A stretch of DNA of 64,000 bases from Bifidobacterium catulorum. GTDB lineage: Bacteria > Actinomycetota > Actinomycetes > Actinomycetales > Bifidobacteriaceae. The position numbers and the translations under genes are program-made. The stretch lies in the NCBI RefSeq assembly GCF_003129925.1, contig NZ_QFFN01000005.1, positions 1 to 64,000 on the forward strand. Direction: 5' to 3'. Below the pieces are notes generated by a model that was given only the letters and a program-made list of their open reading frames with translations, was not told the DNA's origin and made no database searches. Shown piece by piece: positions 47,401-56,281 of the stretch. Position 1 is the first letter of the stretch. Each line of letters begins with the position of its first letter.

Positions 47401-48488
47401 GGTGCCACTCCAATCGTCGTCAATCCTGTGCTTTCGTCGATGCCAAGCGCGATGTTCAGCGACTGCACCGCCTGGCCGGCGGTCCCCCTGTTGAGGTTGT
47501 CGATGGCGCTGAACGCCAGCAGCCTGCCCGCCTTGCGATCCACGGCCACCTGGATGTGTGCCGCGTTCGAGCCGATGACGTTGCCCGTGGCGGGCAGTTC
47601 GCCTTCGGGCAGAAGGTTCATGAAATGCTCCCCCGCGTAGGCGTTCTCCCACACCGCACGGATTTCGGCGTCGCTCATGGAGGCGCCTTTCTCGCTCAGC
47701 GGAGCCGAGACGACGGCGAGGATACCGCGGGACATCGGTGCCAGAACCGGCGTGAAGCCCAGCGTGAATTCGCCGGCCCCGGCCGCATCCAGACCCGCCG
47801 CGTGGGCGAGGTTCTGCAGAATCTCGGGGATGTGGCGGTGCGTTCCGCCCACGCCGTAGGGCACCACCGAACCGAGCGCCTCGGCCGCAAGCAGGTTGGT
47901 CCGCTTGAGGTTCTTGCCCGCGCCGGAGTATCCGACCACGAGGTCGGCGACAAGGTCATGGCCGACCAGCCCCTCGGCGACGCCGGGCTGCATGGCCAGC
48001 GTGGTCGCGGTGACGTTGCATCCCGGTCCAGCGATGCGTCTGACCCCACGCAGCGTCTCCCGCTGCCTGAGGTAGGAGCCATTGGCGTCATGACCGACGA
48101 TGAGCTCCGGCATGCCGTACGTCCAGTGCTCGTAGAAGTCGCCGCCATAGTAGTCGTCCCATGCCGAACGTTCCTCAAGACGATGGTCAGCACCCAGGTC
48201 GACGACGATGCTGCCCGGATCGAGTTGCGCGGCGAGGGCGCCTGAGGCGCCGTGCGGCAGTGCGAGCACGATGATGTCGTGGCCGTTGAGCACGTCGGGG
48301 GTGGTGTCCTCCACCGTCAGGTCGGCCAGTTGCGGGATATGCGGCATGTGCTTGCCGAGCCTGTCGCCCACCGAGGAGTGGCCCGCGACGCAGGTGACCT
48401 CCATGTTCGGGTGCGCGGCGAGGATGCGCAGGGCCTCCCCTCCCGCGTATCCGGTGGCGCCGGCCACCGCGACCGTGTATTTCGGCAT
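47397..48488 (-). CDS. argC: N-acetyl-gamma-glutamyl-phosphate reductase
   Basis: I chose the ATG at 48488, MPKYTVAVAGATGYAGGEALRIL, with AGAGGG upstream, giving 363 residues. The NADPH loop is GATGYAGGEAL, and the active Cys lies in RRIAGPGCNVTATTLAMQP near 155. It is first of the argCJBDFR run, with a promoter and ARG box directly upstream. Confidence 0.95.
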   Translation of the reverse strand: MPKYTVAVAGATGYAGGEALRILAAHPNMEVTCVAGHSSVGDRLGKHMPHIPQLADLTVEDTTPDVLNGHDIIVLALPHGASGALAAQLDPGSIVVDLGADHRLEERSAWDDYYGGDFYEHWTYGMPELIVGHDANGSYLRQRETLRGVRRIAGPGCNVTATTLAMQPGVAEGLVGHDLVADLVVGYSGAGKNLKRTNLLAAEALGSVVPYGVGGTHRHIPEILQNLAHAAGLDAAGAGEFTLGFTPVLAPMSRGILAVVSAPLSEKGASMSDAEIRAVWENAYAGEHFMNLLPEGELPATGNVIGSNAAHIQVAVDRKAGRLLAFSAIDNLNRGTAGQAVQSLNIALGIDESTGLTTIGVAP

Positions 48489-48534
48489 AAAATCCCTCTT
48501 TTCACAATCACGAAGGAAAACTACAACAGCGCCA

Positions 48535-48571
48535 ATTATACACACTATGCAAAGCGATGCATAATTATACA
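48535..48571 (-). promoter_or_regulatory. argC promoter with perfect ARG box
   Basis: TGCATAATTATACA on the plus strand at 48558-48571 fits TGNATWWWWATNCA at all positions. It overlaps the -35 region of a promoter whose -10, TATAAT on the minus strand, lies at 48535-48540, 17 bases away. ArgR would block polymerase here. Confidence 0.8.
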
Positions 48572-48589
48572 GCCGGTGTTACGGAAAGT

Positions 48590-49288
48590 TTACACGGACG
48601 TCCCGTCCCCCGAACCGCCCGTGAGGTCGACGCCGTACAGCTGCGACAGCAACTGGTAGACGTCGACGCCGGCGATGAGCATGTACAGGGACACGGCGAG
48701 ATTGAGAAGACCGATGACCAGGCCGGCGATGGCCAGTCCACGTCCCTTCATGCGCAGCAGCTTCGTCCTGTACATCGACAGCGCGCACAGGATGATCGGC
48801 AGGACGGGCACGCCGATCAGGGCGGTGACGAAGCCGACGATGGCCGCGAAGTCCCATCGCCCGTACAGTGGGTTCTGGTTCGGGTCGTCGAGGTCGATGC
48901 CGTTGTGATACCGGCCGTCGGAGGGGTTGGCCGGGCCGTTCGAATCACGAGATCCGTTCATATCGCGGGAATGAGGGGCGTCGGGCCGCTGGCTGGGAGT
49001 CGATGATATCCCGAAGTAGCCGGCTATGGGATTCGTGGTCCGGGAGCCCTGACTGCCGGAATCGTTTTCACCCCCTCCCGCACCGGCGTTGTTCCCGCCA
49101 TTGTCGGCATCGGGCTCGGGAGCGCCATACACATAGGGGTTCCAGCCCGGATACCGGCTGGCCATCTCGCCGTATTCGGGCTCCTTGTACTGCCCATATT
49201 CCGGCTGGTCGCGGCGCTGTACGCCGCCTGCGGCGGGCTGCTGCGGGGCCGTTCCGTCATTCTGGCTGTTCCACACGTTATGGCTCAT
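48590..49288 (-). CDS. DUF4190-like membrane protein with disordered N-terminus
   Basis: In this 232-residue protein the first 140 residues are Gly/Asn/Ser/Pro-rich and disordered. The C-terminal 90 residues hold two hydrophobic spans (FAAIVGFVTALIGVPVLPIILCALSMY and GLAIAGLVIGLLNLAVSLYML), with the GRGLAIAGLVIG pattern common in DUF4190 proteins. Function unknown. It stands alone between argC and pheT. Confidence 0.75.
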   Translation of the reverse strand: MSHNVWNSQNDGTAPQQPAAGGVQRRDQPEYGQYKEPEYGEMASRYPGWNPYVYGAPEPDADNGGNNAGAGGGENDSGSQGSRTTNPIAGYFGISSTPSQRPDAPHSRDMNGSRDSNGPANPSDGRYHNGIDLDDPNQNPLYGRWDFAAIVGFVTALIGVPVLPIILCALSMYRTKLLRMKGRGLAIAGLVIGLLNLAVSLYMLIAGVDVYQLLSQLYGVDLTGGSGDGTSV

Positions 49289-49374
49289 AATTCCCTTGAT
49301 AGCAGTGACTGCGGGGAAATCCGTGGATTTCGCCCGCAGTGTATTGTCATGGCCTTACGTCCGACGACGCCGTA

Positions 49375-51987
49375 TCAGGCGCGCAGCTGCGCGCCGAGTT
49401 CGGCGGTCTTCTCGACGATTGCCTTGCGGATGGCCTCGCTGTCGGAGGATTCGAGCGTCTTGACCGGGGAGCGGAAGGTGACGGCGAACGCCAATGACTT
49501 GGCGCCCTCGCCCACCTGGTCGCCGGTGAACACGTCGAACAGCTCGATGGATTCGAGGCTCGGGCCGGCGGCCTCGCGGATCGCGTCGCTCAGCTGCTGC
49601 GCCGTAACCGTGGCGGGCACGGTGAAGGCGAGATCCTGGCGGACCGGCGGGAACGTGGCGATGGGCTTGGCCTGAACGGGCTTGTCGTTCAGGGCCGGCA
49701 GCAGGGTGGAAAGGTCCAGCTCGAACGCGGCGGAGTGCTCGGGGAAACCGAGCGCCTCGTTGACGTGCGGATGGAACTCGCCGACCGTGCCGACCCCGGT
49801 GCCATCGGGCAGCACCACGTAGGCGAAGCGTCCGGGATGCCAGGTGGCGGGGACGTCGGCGGGTGCGGGCTGATCGAGACGCAGACCCGCGCCGAGGCGT
49901 TCGGAGACTCGCATGACCGCTTCGACGGCGTCGGACCAGTCGATGTCCCGGGTCTCGCCGAGCCAGCCGGAGTCCTCGGCCTTTCCTGTGAGGATGGCGG
50001 CGACGTGCTGGGGCTGCTCGGGCAGTCCGGCGTCGAGCGCGGCGAGCTGCTCGTCGGTGGGCTTGACGCCGCCGGGCAGTGCGGGGATGGCGGGGGCGTT
50101 CGGGTCCCAGAGGAACACGTGGCCGATCTCGTACAGGCTCACGTCGTCCAGGCCGCGGCGGATGTTGCGCTGCACGGTGCGTGCCAGCGTGGGCAGCAGG
50201 GAGCGGCGCAGGAACGGTCGGTCTCCGGCCAGCGGGTTGGCGATCTCCACGCTGACGGGCTTGACGGCGTCGGCGTCGATGGCGAACGCCTTGTAGTCGG
50301 CGTCGCCCACGAACGGGTAGCTCAGCGTCTCCACCAGACCGTACTGGGCGAGCGTGTCGGCGATCCAGCGACGGCGCTGCTGTTCGAGCGTAAGCCCGGT
50401 CACGCCGGTCACGGGAACCGCGGGCACCGTGACGGGAATCTCGTCGTAGCCGACCAGTCGCGCCACCTCTTCGACCAGGTCGCACGGCTCGGTGAGGTCG
50501 GGACGCCACGTGGGCGGGGCCACGGAGAATTCGCCGTTGCCGCCTCCGGCCACGGTGCAGCCGATGTCGGTGAGGATGTCGGAGATGGTGTTGGCGTCGA
50601 CGTCGAGTCCGGCGACGCGCGCCACCTCGCTCACCCTGAAGCGGATGTCGGCGGGACGCTTGGTGTTGTTCACGTCCGCCGGCGTGCGGGAGCCCTCGCC
50701 GGCGCCGTACCGGGTGAGCAGCTCCACCGCCATCTCCACGGCCGCGGGTTGCAGCTGCGTGTCCACGCCGCGCTCGAAGCGGCGGGACGCCTCGGACGGG
50801 GTCTTGTGGCGGCGGGCGGAACGTGCGATCGACACCGGGTCGAAGTGCGCGGCCTCGATGAACAGGTCGGTGGTCTCGCCGGTTACCTCGCCGTACAGGC
50901 CGCCCATCACGCCGGCCAGTCCGAGGATGCGCGAGCCGTGCTCCCCGTTCGGCGAGTCGGTGATGAGCAGGTCCTCGGGGCTGAGCTTGTGGTTCTTCTC
51001 GTCGAGGGTGACGAGCTCCTCGCCCTCGTTGGCGCGACGCACCACGATGGGGCCTTCGATCTTGTCGAGGTCGTAGGCGTGCAGCGGCTGACCGAGGTCG
51101 AGCATCACGTAGTTGGTCACGTCCACAGCAAGGGAGATGGAGCGCATGCCGGCGCGGATCAGGCGGCGGCGCATCCAGTTCGGGGTCGGGGCGTTCGGGT
51201 TGAATCCGCGGACCACACGGCCGTAGTAGCGGTCGCAGCCGACGATGCCGTGGATCGGGTTGCCGTCCTCGATGGAGATCTCCATGTCGCGGGCCTGCCC
51301 TTCGGCGCCCTGGGCCATGACGGGGGCCTTCTCGTTGAGCGCGACGACCGGGTCGGTGTATGCGGCGCCCGTGGAATGGTGGTATTCGCGGGCCACGCCG
51401 CGGTAGGAGAACGCATAGCCGCGGTCCGGCGTGATGTTGATCTCCAGCACGGGATTGTTCAGATGCAGCAGCGCCATCGCGTCGTCGCCCGGCTTGAGGG
51501 CGTCGTACTCCTCCTTGGAGAAGCCGTATTCGCGCAGCAGGATGATGCCGTCGTGGCTGTCGCCGAGGCCGAGTTCGCGTTCGGACGCGCACATGCCGTC
51601 GGAGATGTGCCCGTAGGTCTTGCGCGGCTCGATGCGGAAGTCGCCGGGCAGCACGGCGCCCGGCAGGGTCACGACGACCTTCTCCCCCGCCGCCATGTTG
51701 GGCGCGCCGCAGATGATGCCGCGCGGCACCTTGTGGCCGTTCTCGTCGACGTCGTTGTACTCCTCGCCGACGTCCACGTGGCACCAGTTGATGGTCTTGC
51801 CGTTCTTCTGCGGCTCGGGGGTGGCGTCCACCACGTATCCGACCACGATCGGGCCGGTCACCTGGGAGGCGTGGATCTCCTCCTCCTCCAGACCCACACG
51901 GACGAGGTCCTTGGCGAGCCGCTCATAGGTGAGGTCCTCCGGGACCTCGACGTGTTCCTTGAGCCAGTCAATATCGATCATCGGCAT
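49375..51987 (-). CDS. pheT: Phenylalanyl-tRNA synthetase beta subunit
   Basis: The 870-residue beta chain has the usual order: N-terminal tRNA-binding OB fold (residues 40-160), B3/B4 editing domain (around 220-390), B5 (around 415-490), the catalytic-like core, and the C-terminal FDX-ACB anticodon-binding domain (residues 775-870, FPPVRQDLAFTVP). It is seven bases downstream of pheS, and together they form the (alpha-beta)2 enzyme. Confidence 0.96.
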   Translation of the reverse strand: MPMIDIDWLKEHVEVPEDLTYERLAKDLVRVGLEEEEIHASQVTGPIVVGYVVDATPEPQKNGKTINWCHVDVGEEYNDVDENGHKVPRGIICGAPNMAAGEKVVVTLPGAVLPGDFRIEPRKTYGHISDGMCASERELGLGDSHDGIILLREYGFSKEEYDALKPGDDAMALLHLNNPVLEINITPDRGYAFSYRGVAREYHHSTGAAYTDPVVALNEKAPVMAQGAEGQARDMEISIEDGNPIHGIVGCDRYYGRVVRGFNPNAPTPNWMRRRLIRAGMRSISLAVDVTNYVMLDLGQPLHAYDLDKIEGPIVVRRANEGEELVTLDEKNHKLSPEDLLITDSPNGEHGSRILGLAGVMGGLYGEVTGETTDLFIEAAHFDPVSIARSARRHKTPSEASRRFERGVDTQLQPAAVEMAVELLTRYGAGEGSRTPADVNNTKRPADIRFRVSEVARVAGLDVDANTISDILTDIGCTVAGGGNGEFSVAPPTWRPDLTEPCDLVEEVARLVGYDEIPVTVPAVPVTGVTGLTLEQQRRRWIADTLAQYGLVETLSYPFVGDADYKAFAIDADAVKPVSVEIANPLAGDRPFLRRSLLPTLARTVQRNIRRGLDDVSLYEIGHVFLWDPNAPAIPALPGGVKPTDEQLAALDAGLPEQPQHVAAILTGKAEDSGWLGETRDIDWSDAVEAVMRVSERLGAGLRLDQPAPADVPATWHPGRFAYVVLPDGTGVGTVGEFHPHVNEALGFPEHSAAFELDLSTLLPALNDKPVQAKPIATFPPVRQDLAFTVPATVTAQQLSDAIREAAGPSLESIELFDVFTGDQVGEGAKSLAFAVTFRSPVKTLESSDSEAIRKAIVEKTAELGAQLRA

Positions 51988-51994
51988 GGGTCAA

Positions 51995-53062
51995 TCACTC
52001 CCCCATCACAAACTGTTCGCTGAAGCGCACGTCGCCCTCGACGAGGTCGTGCATGTCGTTGATGTCATGGCGCAGCAGAAGCGTGCGCTCCATGCCCACG
52101 CCGAACGCGAAGCCGGTGTAGACGTCCGGGTCGAGGCCCGCGGACTTGAGCACGTTCGGGTTGACCATGCCGCAGCCGCCCCATTCGAGCCAGCCCGCGC
52201 CGCCCTTCTTGTCGGGGAACCACAGGTCGAGCTCGGCGCTCGGCTCGGTGAACGGGAAGTAGCTCGGACGCAGACGGGTCCTGGCCTCCGGGCCGAACAT
52301 GGCGACGGCGAGCTTGTCGAGCACGCCCTTGAGGTTCGCCATGGTCAGGTGCTTGTCGACGGCGAGCGCCTCGCACTGGTGGAACACGGGCGTGTGGGTG
52401 GCGTCGAGCTCGTCGGTGCGGAACACGCGGCCGGGGCTGGCGATGTACAGCGGCACGCCACGGGTGAGCAGGGCGCGCACCTGGTCGGACGAGGTCTGCG
52501 TGCGCATGACCATGTTGCTGCCGACGAATCCGGCGGCGTCCTTGGCCTGGTTGCCCTTGATGTAGAAGGTGTCCTGCATCTGGCGGGCGGGGTGGTCCGG
52601 CCCGAAGTTCAGCGCGTCGAAGTCGTACCATTCGGTCTCCACCTCGGGACCGTCGGCGATCTGCCATCCCATGGAGACGAAGAAGTCCTCGACGTCCTCA
52701 AGCAGCTTCGGCAGCGGGTGGCGGGCGCCCAGCGGGCGGCGGCGCACCGGCAGGGTCATGTCCACGGTCTCCGCGTCAAGCCGGGCCTTCTCCTCGGCGG
52801 CCTTGACCTCGGCCTCCTTGGCGCCGAACGCGCGGCCGAAGTCGGCGCGAAGCTTGCCCATGAGCTTGCCGGCGTCCTTCTTCTGGTCCTTCGGCAGGCC
52901 TCCGATGGCCTTGCTCGCCCGGGTCATGGCCGAGTCCGCGCCGGCGTAATGGGACTTCAGGGCCTTCAATTCCTCCATGCTGGAGGCGTTCTGGATCTTC
53001 TCGATGCCCTCGGCGACGTCTGCCGTCACCGCTTGGGCGTCGAAGGTTGCAACATCTGCCAC
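51995..53062 (-). CDS. pheS: Phenylalanyl-tRNA synthetase alpha subunit
   Basis: At 355 residues this carries an N-terminal coiled coil (about residues 15-90) and the class II core: motif 2 at FRTDELDATHTPVFHQCEA, and GWLEWGGCGMVNPNVLKSAG, then FGVGMERTLLLRHDI for motif 3. It binds Phe and ATP. It directly precedes pheT. Confidence 0.96.
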   Translation of the reverse strand: MADVATFDAQAVTADVAEGIEKIQNASSMEELKALKSHYAGADSAMTRASKAIGGLPKDQKKDAGKLMGKLRADFGRAFGAKEAEVKAAEEKARLDAETVDMTLPVRRRPLGARHPLPKLLEDVEDFFVSMGWQIADGPEVETEWYDFDALNFGPDHPARQMQDTFYIKGNQAKDAAGFVGSNMVMRTQTSSDQVRALLTRGVPLYIASPGRVFRTDELDATHTPVFHQCEALAVDKHLTMANLKGVLDKLAVAMFGPEARTRLRPSYFPFTEPSAELDLWFPDKKGGAGWLEWGGCGMVNPNVLKSAGLDPDVYTGFAFGVGMERTLLLRHDINDMHDLVEGDVRFSEQFVMGE

Positions 53063-53106
53063 AGGGACACCTTTCCGTTGGCAAAATTACGCTTACACAA
53101 CTGTTG

Positions 53107-53128
53107 TCCGCGCTTTTCGGGGCGCGGA
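53107..53128 (-). terminator. Hairpin between the SpoU gene and pheS
   Basis: TCCGCGC (53107-53113) pairs with GCGCGGA (53122-53128). It follows the SpoU gene stop by ten bases. The pheS promoter must lie just after it. Confidence 0.5.
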
Positions 53129-53137
53129 ACACCAATC

Positions 53138-54073
53138 TCACATTGTTCTCACATGACTCGACATAGCCAGCGCATACAGCAGCACGGATGCGCTGGTCGC
53201 CAGATTGAGCGATTCGGCCCTGCCGTATATGGGGATGGAGACGATGCCCTCGCAACGGTCGAGAAGGTCGTCGTCAAGCCCGCGTGCCTCGTTGCCGAAC
53301 AGCACCGCGCGGCCCGGGCCCGCCTTGGCCCAGTCCGGGACGTCGCCGTCCGCCGGGCGCACGATGTCCGCCAGCGACGTCGGGGGCGTGGATTCGGTGC
53401 CGCGCACGTCCGCGGCGACGACATGCAGCCCGTGCCGCTCGCTCCATTCGAGGAATTCGTCCACCGACGCGCGGAGCACGGGGATGTGGTAGAGCGAGCC
53501 GGCGGTCGATCGGACCACCTTGGGACCGAGCGGATCCACGCATTCGTCGACGAACACGACCGCGTCGGCGCCCGCGGCGTCGGCCGTGCGGATGACGGTC
53601 CCGGCGTTGCCCGGGTCGCGCACCTGCCAGAAGGCGGCGACCATCGGCCCGTTCCCGCCGGCGGCGTCGCCTCCCCGGGGCGGGGCCCATCCGGTCAGGT
53701 CGCCGGCGAGGTCTCCGGTCTGGGCGGTGGCGGCGATGCCCTGCGCGTCCGTGCTGATGGCCGCCATCACGCGCGGGGTGACGTAATGCACGTAGATGCG
53801 TTCCTGCCCCACGCCCTCGCCGCGGGCCTCGCGTCCGAGCACGTCCGCCACGATCTCGGCGGCCCGGGCGCTTGCGGTGTTGCCGTCCTCGTCGATCTCG
53901 ACGTACAGGTCCTCCACGAGGTCGGGGCGGCAGGCGATGGCCTCGCGCACGGCCTGCGGCGCCTCCACGAGCATCCGCCCGGTCTTGCGTCTCGTCTTGG
54001 CCCGGGCCAGGTCGGCTATTCGTCGGATTCGGCCCGCGTTCGGATTGTCCAGTGTTCCTTTGGTCAATGGCAT
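53138..54073 (-). CDS. SpoU/TrmH-family RNA 2'-O-methyltransferase
   Basis: The 311-residue SPOUT methyltransferase has motif 1 VRDPGNAGTVIRTADAAGADAVVFVDECVDPLGPKVVRSTAG, motif 2 LFGNEARGLDDDLLDRC and motif 3 IPIYGRAESLNLATSASVLLYAL, forming the trefoil-knot SAM site. The N-terminal 110 residues are the SpoU substrate-binding type. In many actinobacteria it lies upstream of pheST as here. The target base is not known. Confidence 0.92.
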   Translation of the reverse strand: MPLTKGTLDNPNAGRIRRIADLARAKTRRKTGRMLVEAPQAVREAIACRPDLVEDLYVEIDEDGNTASARAAEIVADVLGREARGEGVGQERIYVHYVTPRVMAAISTDAQGIAATAQTGDLAGDLTGWAPPRGGDAAGGNGPMVAAFWQVRDPGNAGTVIRTADAAGADAVVFVDECVDPLGPKVVRSTAGSLYHIPVLRASVDEFLEWSERHGLHVVAADVRGTESTPPTSLADIVRPADGDVPDWAKAGPGRAVLFGNEARGLDDDLLDRCEGIVSIPIYGRAESLNLATSASVLLYALAMSSHVRTM

Positions 54074-54283
54074 GGGTCAATGCTAGCGCGTCACCCCTAT
54101 CGCCGCGACATCGTCTGATTCACCAACAATTCACGTTGCGGCCAGCTTAGTCGTCCGTTCCGTATGGCCGCGACGGCTAATCTCGTTCGTGGACAGAGAG
54201 GTTTCATGGGACGGCCGGCGGTCGCGGCCATGGGACGCGTAAGCATGTGTGTTGAGTGGTGGACAGGTGAAAGGGATCTGAAC

Positions 54284-55150
54284 GTGGGTGTACCGGTCGA
54301 TGTTCGGCAGCGCATCAGCAACATCTATTCCGCGCTTCGCCCCGCGGAGAAGGCCGTGGCGTCGTATATACGCGACCATTACGACGACGTCGCCTCGCTG
54401 ACCGTCTCCGATCTGGCCCGGGCCGCGGACGTCAGCCAGCCTACGGTCATACGCTTCGCCCGCAAGCTCGGCTTCAACGGCTATCGCGAGATGCGCTACG
54501 TGCTCAAGCATCCTACGGAGAACCCGCAGTCGTTCGACCCCCTTGAGGGGTTCGACCTGCATCCGTGGGACAAGATCGACGACGTTCCCTCGAAGGCGGT
54601 CGCCGGGGCGAAGTCCATGCTCGACGACATGCTCGAATCGCTGTCGTCCAAGGAATATCGCAAGGCCATCGGGTTGTTGAACAAGGCGCGGGTCATCGAT
54701 ATCTACGGAGTGGAGAACTCCATCGTGCCGGCCACCGACCTGCTGACCAAGCTCACGTATCTCGGATTGCAGTGCCGTATGCACACGGACGCCTATCTGC
54801 AGCAGATATCGGCCGGGCACCTCACCGACGAGGACGTCGCCATCGCGTTCTCGTATTCCGGCAGCTCGGAGGACACGGTCAAGGCCATACGCCTCGCCCG
54901 CAACCAGGGCGCGAAGACCATCGCCGTCACCAACGCGACGGGCACGCCGCTGGGCAACTGGGCCGACGTATGCCTGTACGCCGGCCACGGCGAGCGCACG
55001 ATCTACGGCAACGCCATCTTCTCGCGCGTCTCGCACATCGCCATCGTCGACATGCTGTACATGGGGCTGATCCTGAGCAATTACGCCGACTATTCCGCCA
55101 AGCTCGACGAATCCGGCCGATACATCCGAGACAAGGTCTTCCACGGATAG
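54284..55150 (+). CDS. MurR/RpiR-family transcriptional regulator
   Basis: From the GTG at 54284 (GAAAGGG upstream) the product has 288 residues. It has an N-terminal helix-turn-helix (LTVSDLARAADVSQPTVIRFARKLGFNGYREMRYVL) and a C-terminal SIS domain (VIDIYGVENSIVPATDLL and AFSYSGSSEDTVKAIRLARNQGAKTIAVTN) that binds sugar phosphates in relatives. It lies just before the phosphonate genes and probably controls them through the palindrome at 55238-55273. Longer in-frame starts exist. Confidence 0.86.
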   Translation: MGVPVDVRQRISNIYSALRPAEKAVASYIRDHYDDVASLTVSDLARAADVSQPTVIRFARKLGFNGYREMRYVLKHPTENPQSFDPLEGFDLHPWDKIDDVPSKAVAGAKSMLDDMLESLSSKEYRKAIGLLNKARVIDIYGVENSIVPATDLLTKLTYLGLQCRMHTDAYLQQISAGHLTDEDVAIAFSYSGSSEDTVKAIRLARNQGAKTIAVTNATGTPLGNWADVCLYAGHGERTIYGNAIFSRVSHIAIVDMLYMGLILSNYADYSAKLDESGRYIRDKVFHG

Positions 55151-55175
55151 CGCCGTCCCGATTCCCGGTTCTTCG

Positions 55176-55216
55176 CCCGTCCGACGCCCTCTTCGAGGGG
55201 ACGGAGGACGGGTTTT
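55176..55216 (+). terminator. Terminator after the RpiR-type regulator gene
   Basis: CCCGTCC (55176-55182) pairs with GGACGGG (55206-55212), with an inner stem and TTTT following. It isolates the regulator from the transporter genes. Confidence 0.7.
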
Positions 55217-55237
55217 CCATATTTTCCCCGACTACCC

Positions 55238-55273
55238 ATGAATCATAAAAATATAAAAAACTACATGATTCAT
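55238..55273 (+). promoter_or_regulatory. Palindromic operator candidate in the phosphonate transporter leader
   Basis: ATGAATCAT (55238-55246) and ATGATTCAT (55265-55273) are perfect 9-bp inverted arms around an A/T-rich centre of 18 bases. It lies about 210 bases before the ATPase start codon. A likely binding site for the upstream RpiR-type regulator, by position. Confidence 0.45.
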
Positions 55274-55361
55274 ATGTAAGTTCAATTGTTGTTCACGTCG
55301 CTTTCCATAAAGCTTCAACGGCGCAACCCCAAGTTTCCCCGCTCCGATGCCAGAATCGTAC

Positions 55362-55389
55362 TTGGAAGCCGGGAACACCCGGTTTCCAA
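55362..55389 (+). promoter_or_regulatory. 12-bp hairpin in the phosphonate transporter leader
   Basis: TTGGAAGCCGGG and CCCGGTTTCCAA pair, with one G-U, around an AACA loop. There is no U-run. It lies about 95 bases before the start codon. The rest of the 334-base gap shows no gene. Confidence 0.55.
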
Positions 55390-55484
55390 CGAAAACAGAA
55401 CATGTGTAAGTCACGAATATTGCAGTAAAGACATACGACAAACCACCGTGCGGAACCGGTCAATGTTCCGTGAAAGGCAACATC

Positions 55485-56276
55485 ATGTTGGAACTGAAGA
55501 ACATCACCAAGTCATTTGGTGACACCCACGTGCTGAACGGCATCTCACTGACCATCGGGGACGGTCAGATCATGTCGATCCTCGGACCTTCCGGCGGCGG
55601 CAAGACCACGCTGCTGAACATCATCCTCGGCATCTCCCAGCCGACCAGCGGCCAGCTGATCTACAACGGCGAGGACCTGACCAACGTGCCGATGGAGAAG
55701 CGCGGCTTCAACATCGTGTTCCAGGACTACGCACTGTTCCCGAACCTCAACGCCTACGAGAACATCACGTACGGCCTGAAGAACAACCCCGGCATCTCCA
55801 CCGAGAAGGAGATCAAGGAGATGATCTCCCTGCTCGGCCTTGAGGAGCATCTGACCAAGAAGATCGATGAGCTCTCCGGCGGCCAGAAGCAGCGCGTGGC
55901 CCTCGCCCGCACCCTGGTGATGAAGCCGAAGCTGCTGCTGCTCGACGAGCCTCTCTCCGCCCTCGACGGCGTGATCAAGGAGTCCATCAAGTCCAAGATC
56001 AAGCAGATCGTCAACCAGTACAACCTCACCACGATCATGGTCACCCACGATCCCGAGGAGGCCTGCACGATGAGCGACAAGGTGCTGATCCTCAACCAGG
56101 GCAAGATCGCCCAGTACGCCTCGCCGGACGACATCATCCACCACCCGGCCAGCGAATTCGTGCGCAAGTTCATCCTCCACCAGCTGGAGGTCAAGCGCAA
56201 CAACATCTACACGCTGTTCAACGAAGGCGACGCCAACGCCGCCAAGCAGCCCGCCCTCGCCGGTCAGGAGGCCTGA
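55485..56276 (+). CDS. ABC transporter ATPase, probable 2-aminoethylphosphonate import (PhnT-like)
   Basis: The 263-residue ABC ATPase begins at the ATG at 55485 with AAAGG upstream. Walker A is GPSGGGKTT near residue 38, signature LSGGQKQR, Walker B LLLLDEPLSALDG, and H-loop VTHDPEE. It is of the spermidine/iron/phosphonate class. The adjacent permease-binding-protein fusion and phnW-phnX point to 2-aminoethylphosphonate as substrate, which is inferred from context. Confidence 0.88.
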   Translation: MLELKNITKSFGDTHVLNGISLTIGDGQIMSILGPSGGGKTTLLNIILGISQPTSGQLIYNGEDLTNVPMEKRGFNIVFQDYALFPNLNAYENITYGLKNNPGISTEKEIKEMISLLGLEEHLTKKIDELSGGQKQRVALARTLVMKPKLLLLDEPLSALDGVIKESIKSKIKQIVNQYNLTTIMVTHDPEEACTMSDKVLILNQGKIAQYASPDDIIHHPASEFVRKFILHQLEVKRNNIYTLFNEGDANAAKQPALAGQEA

Positions 56277-56281
56277 GAACA

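Noticed and set aside
49355-51784. Minus-strand 809-codon frame overlapping pheT
   Set aside because: It is an Arg/Pro-rich shadow in another frame of pheT; the pheT frame has all domains.
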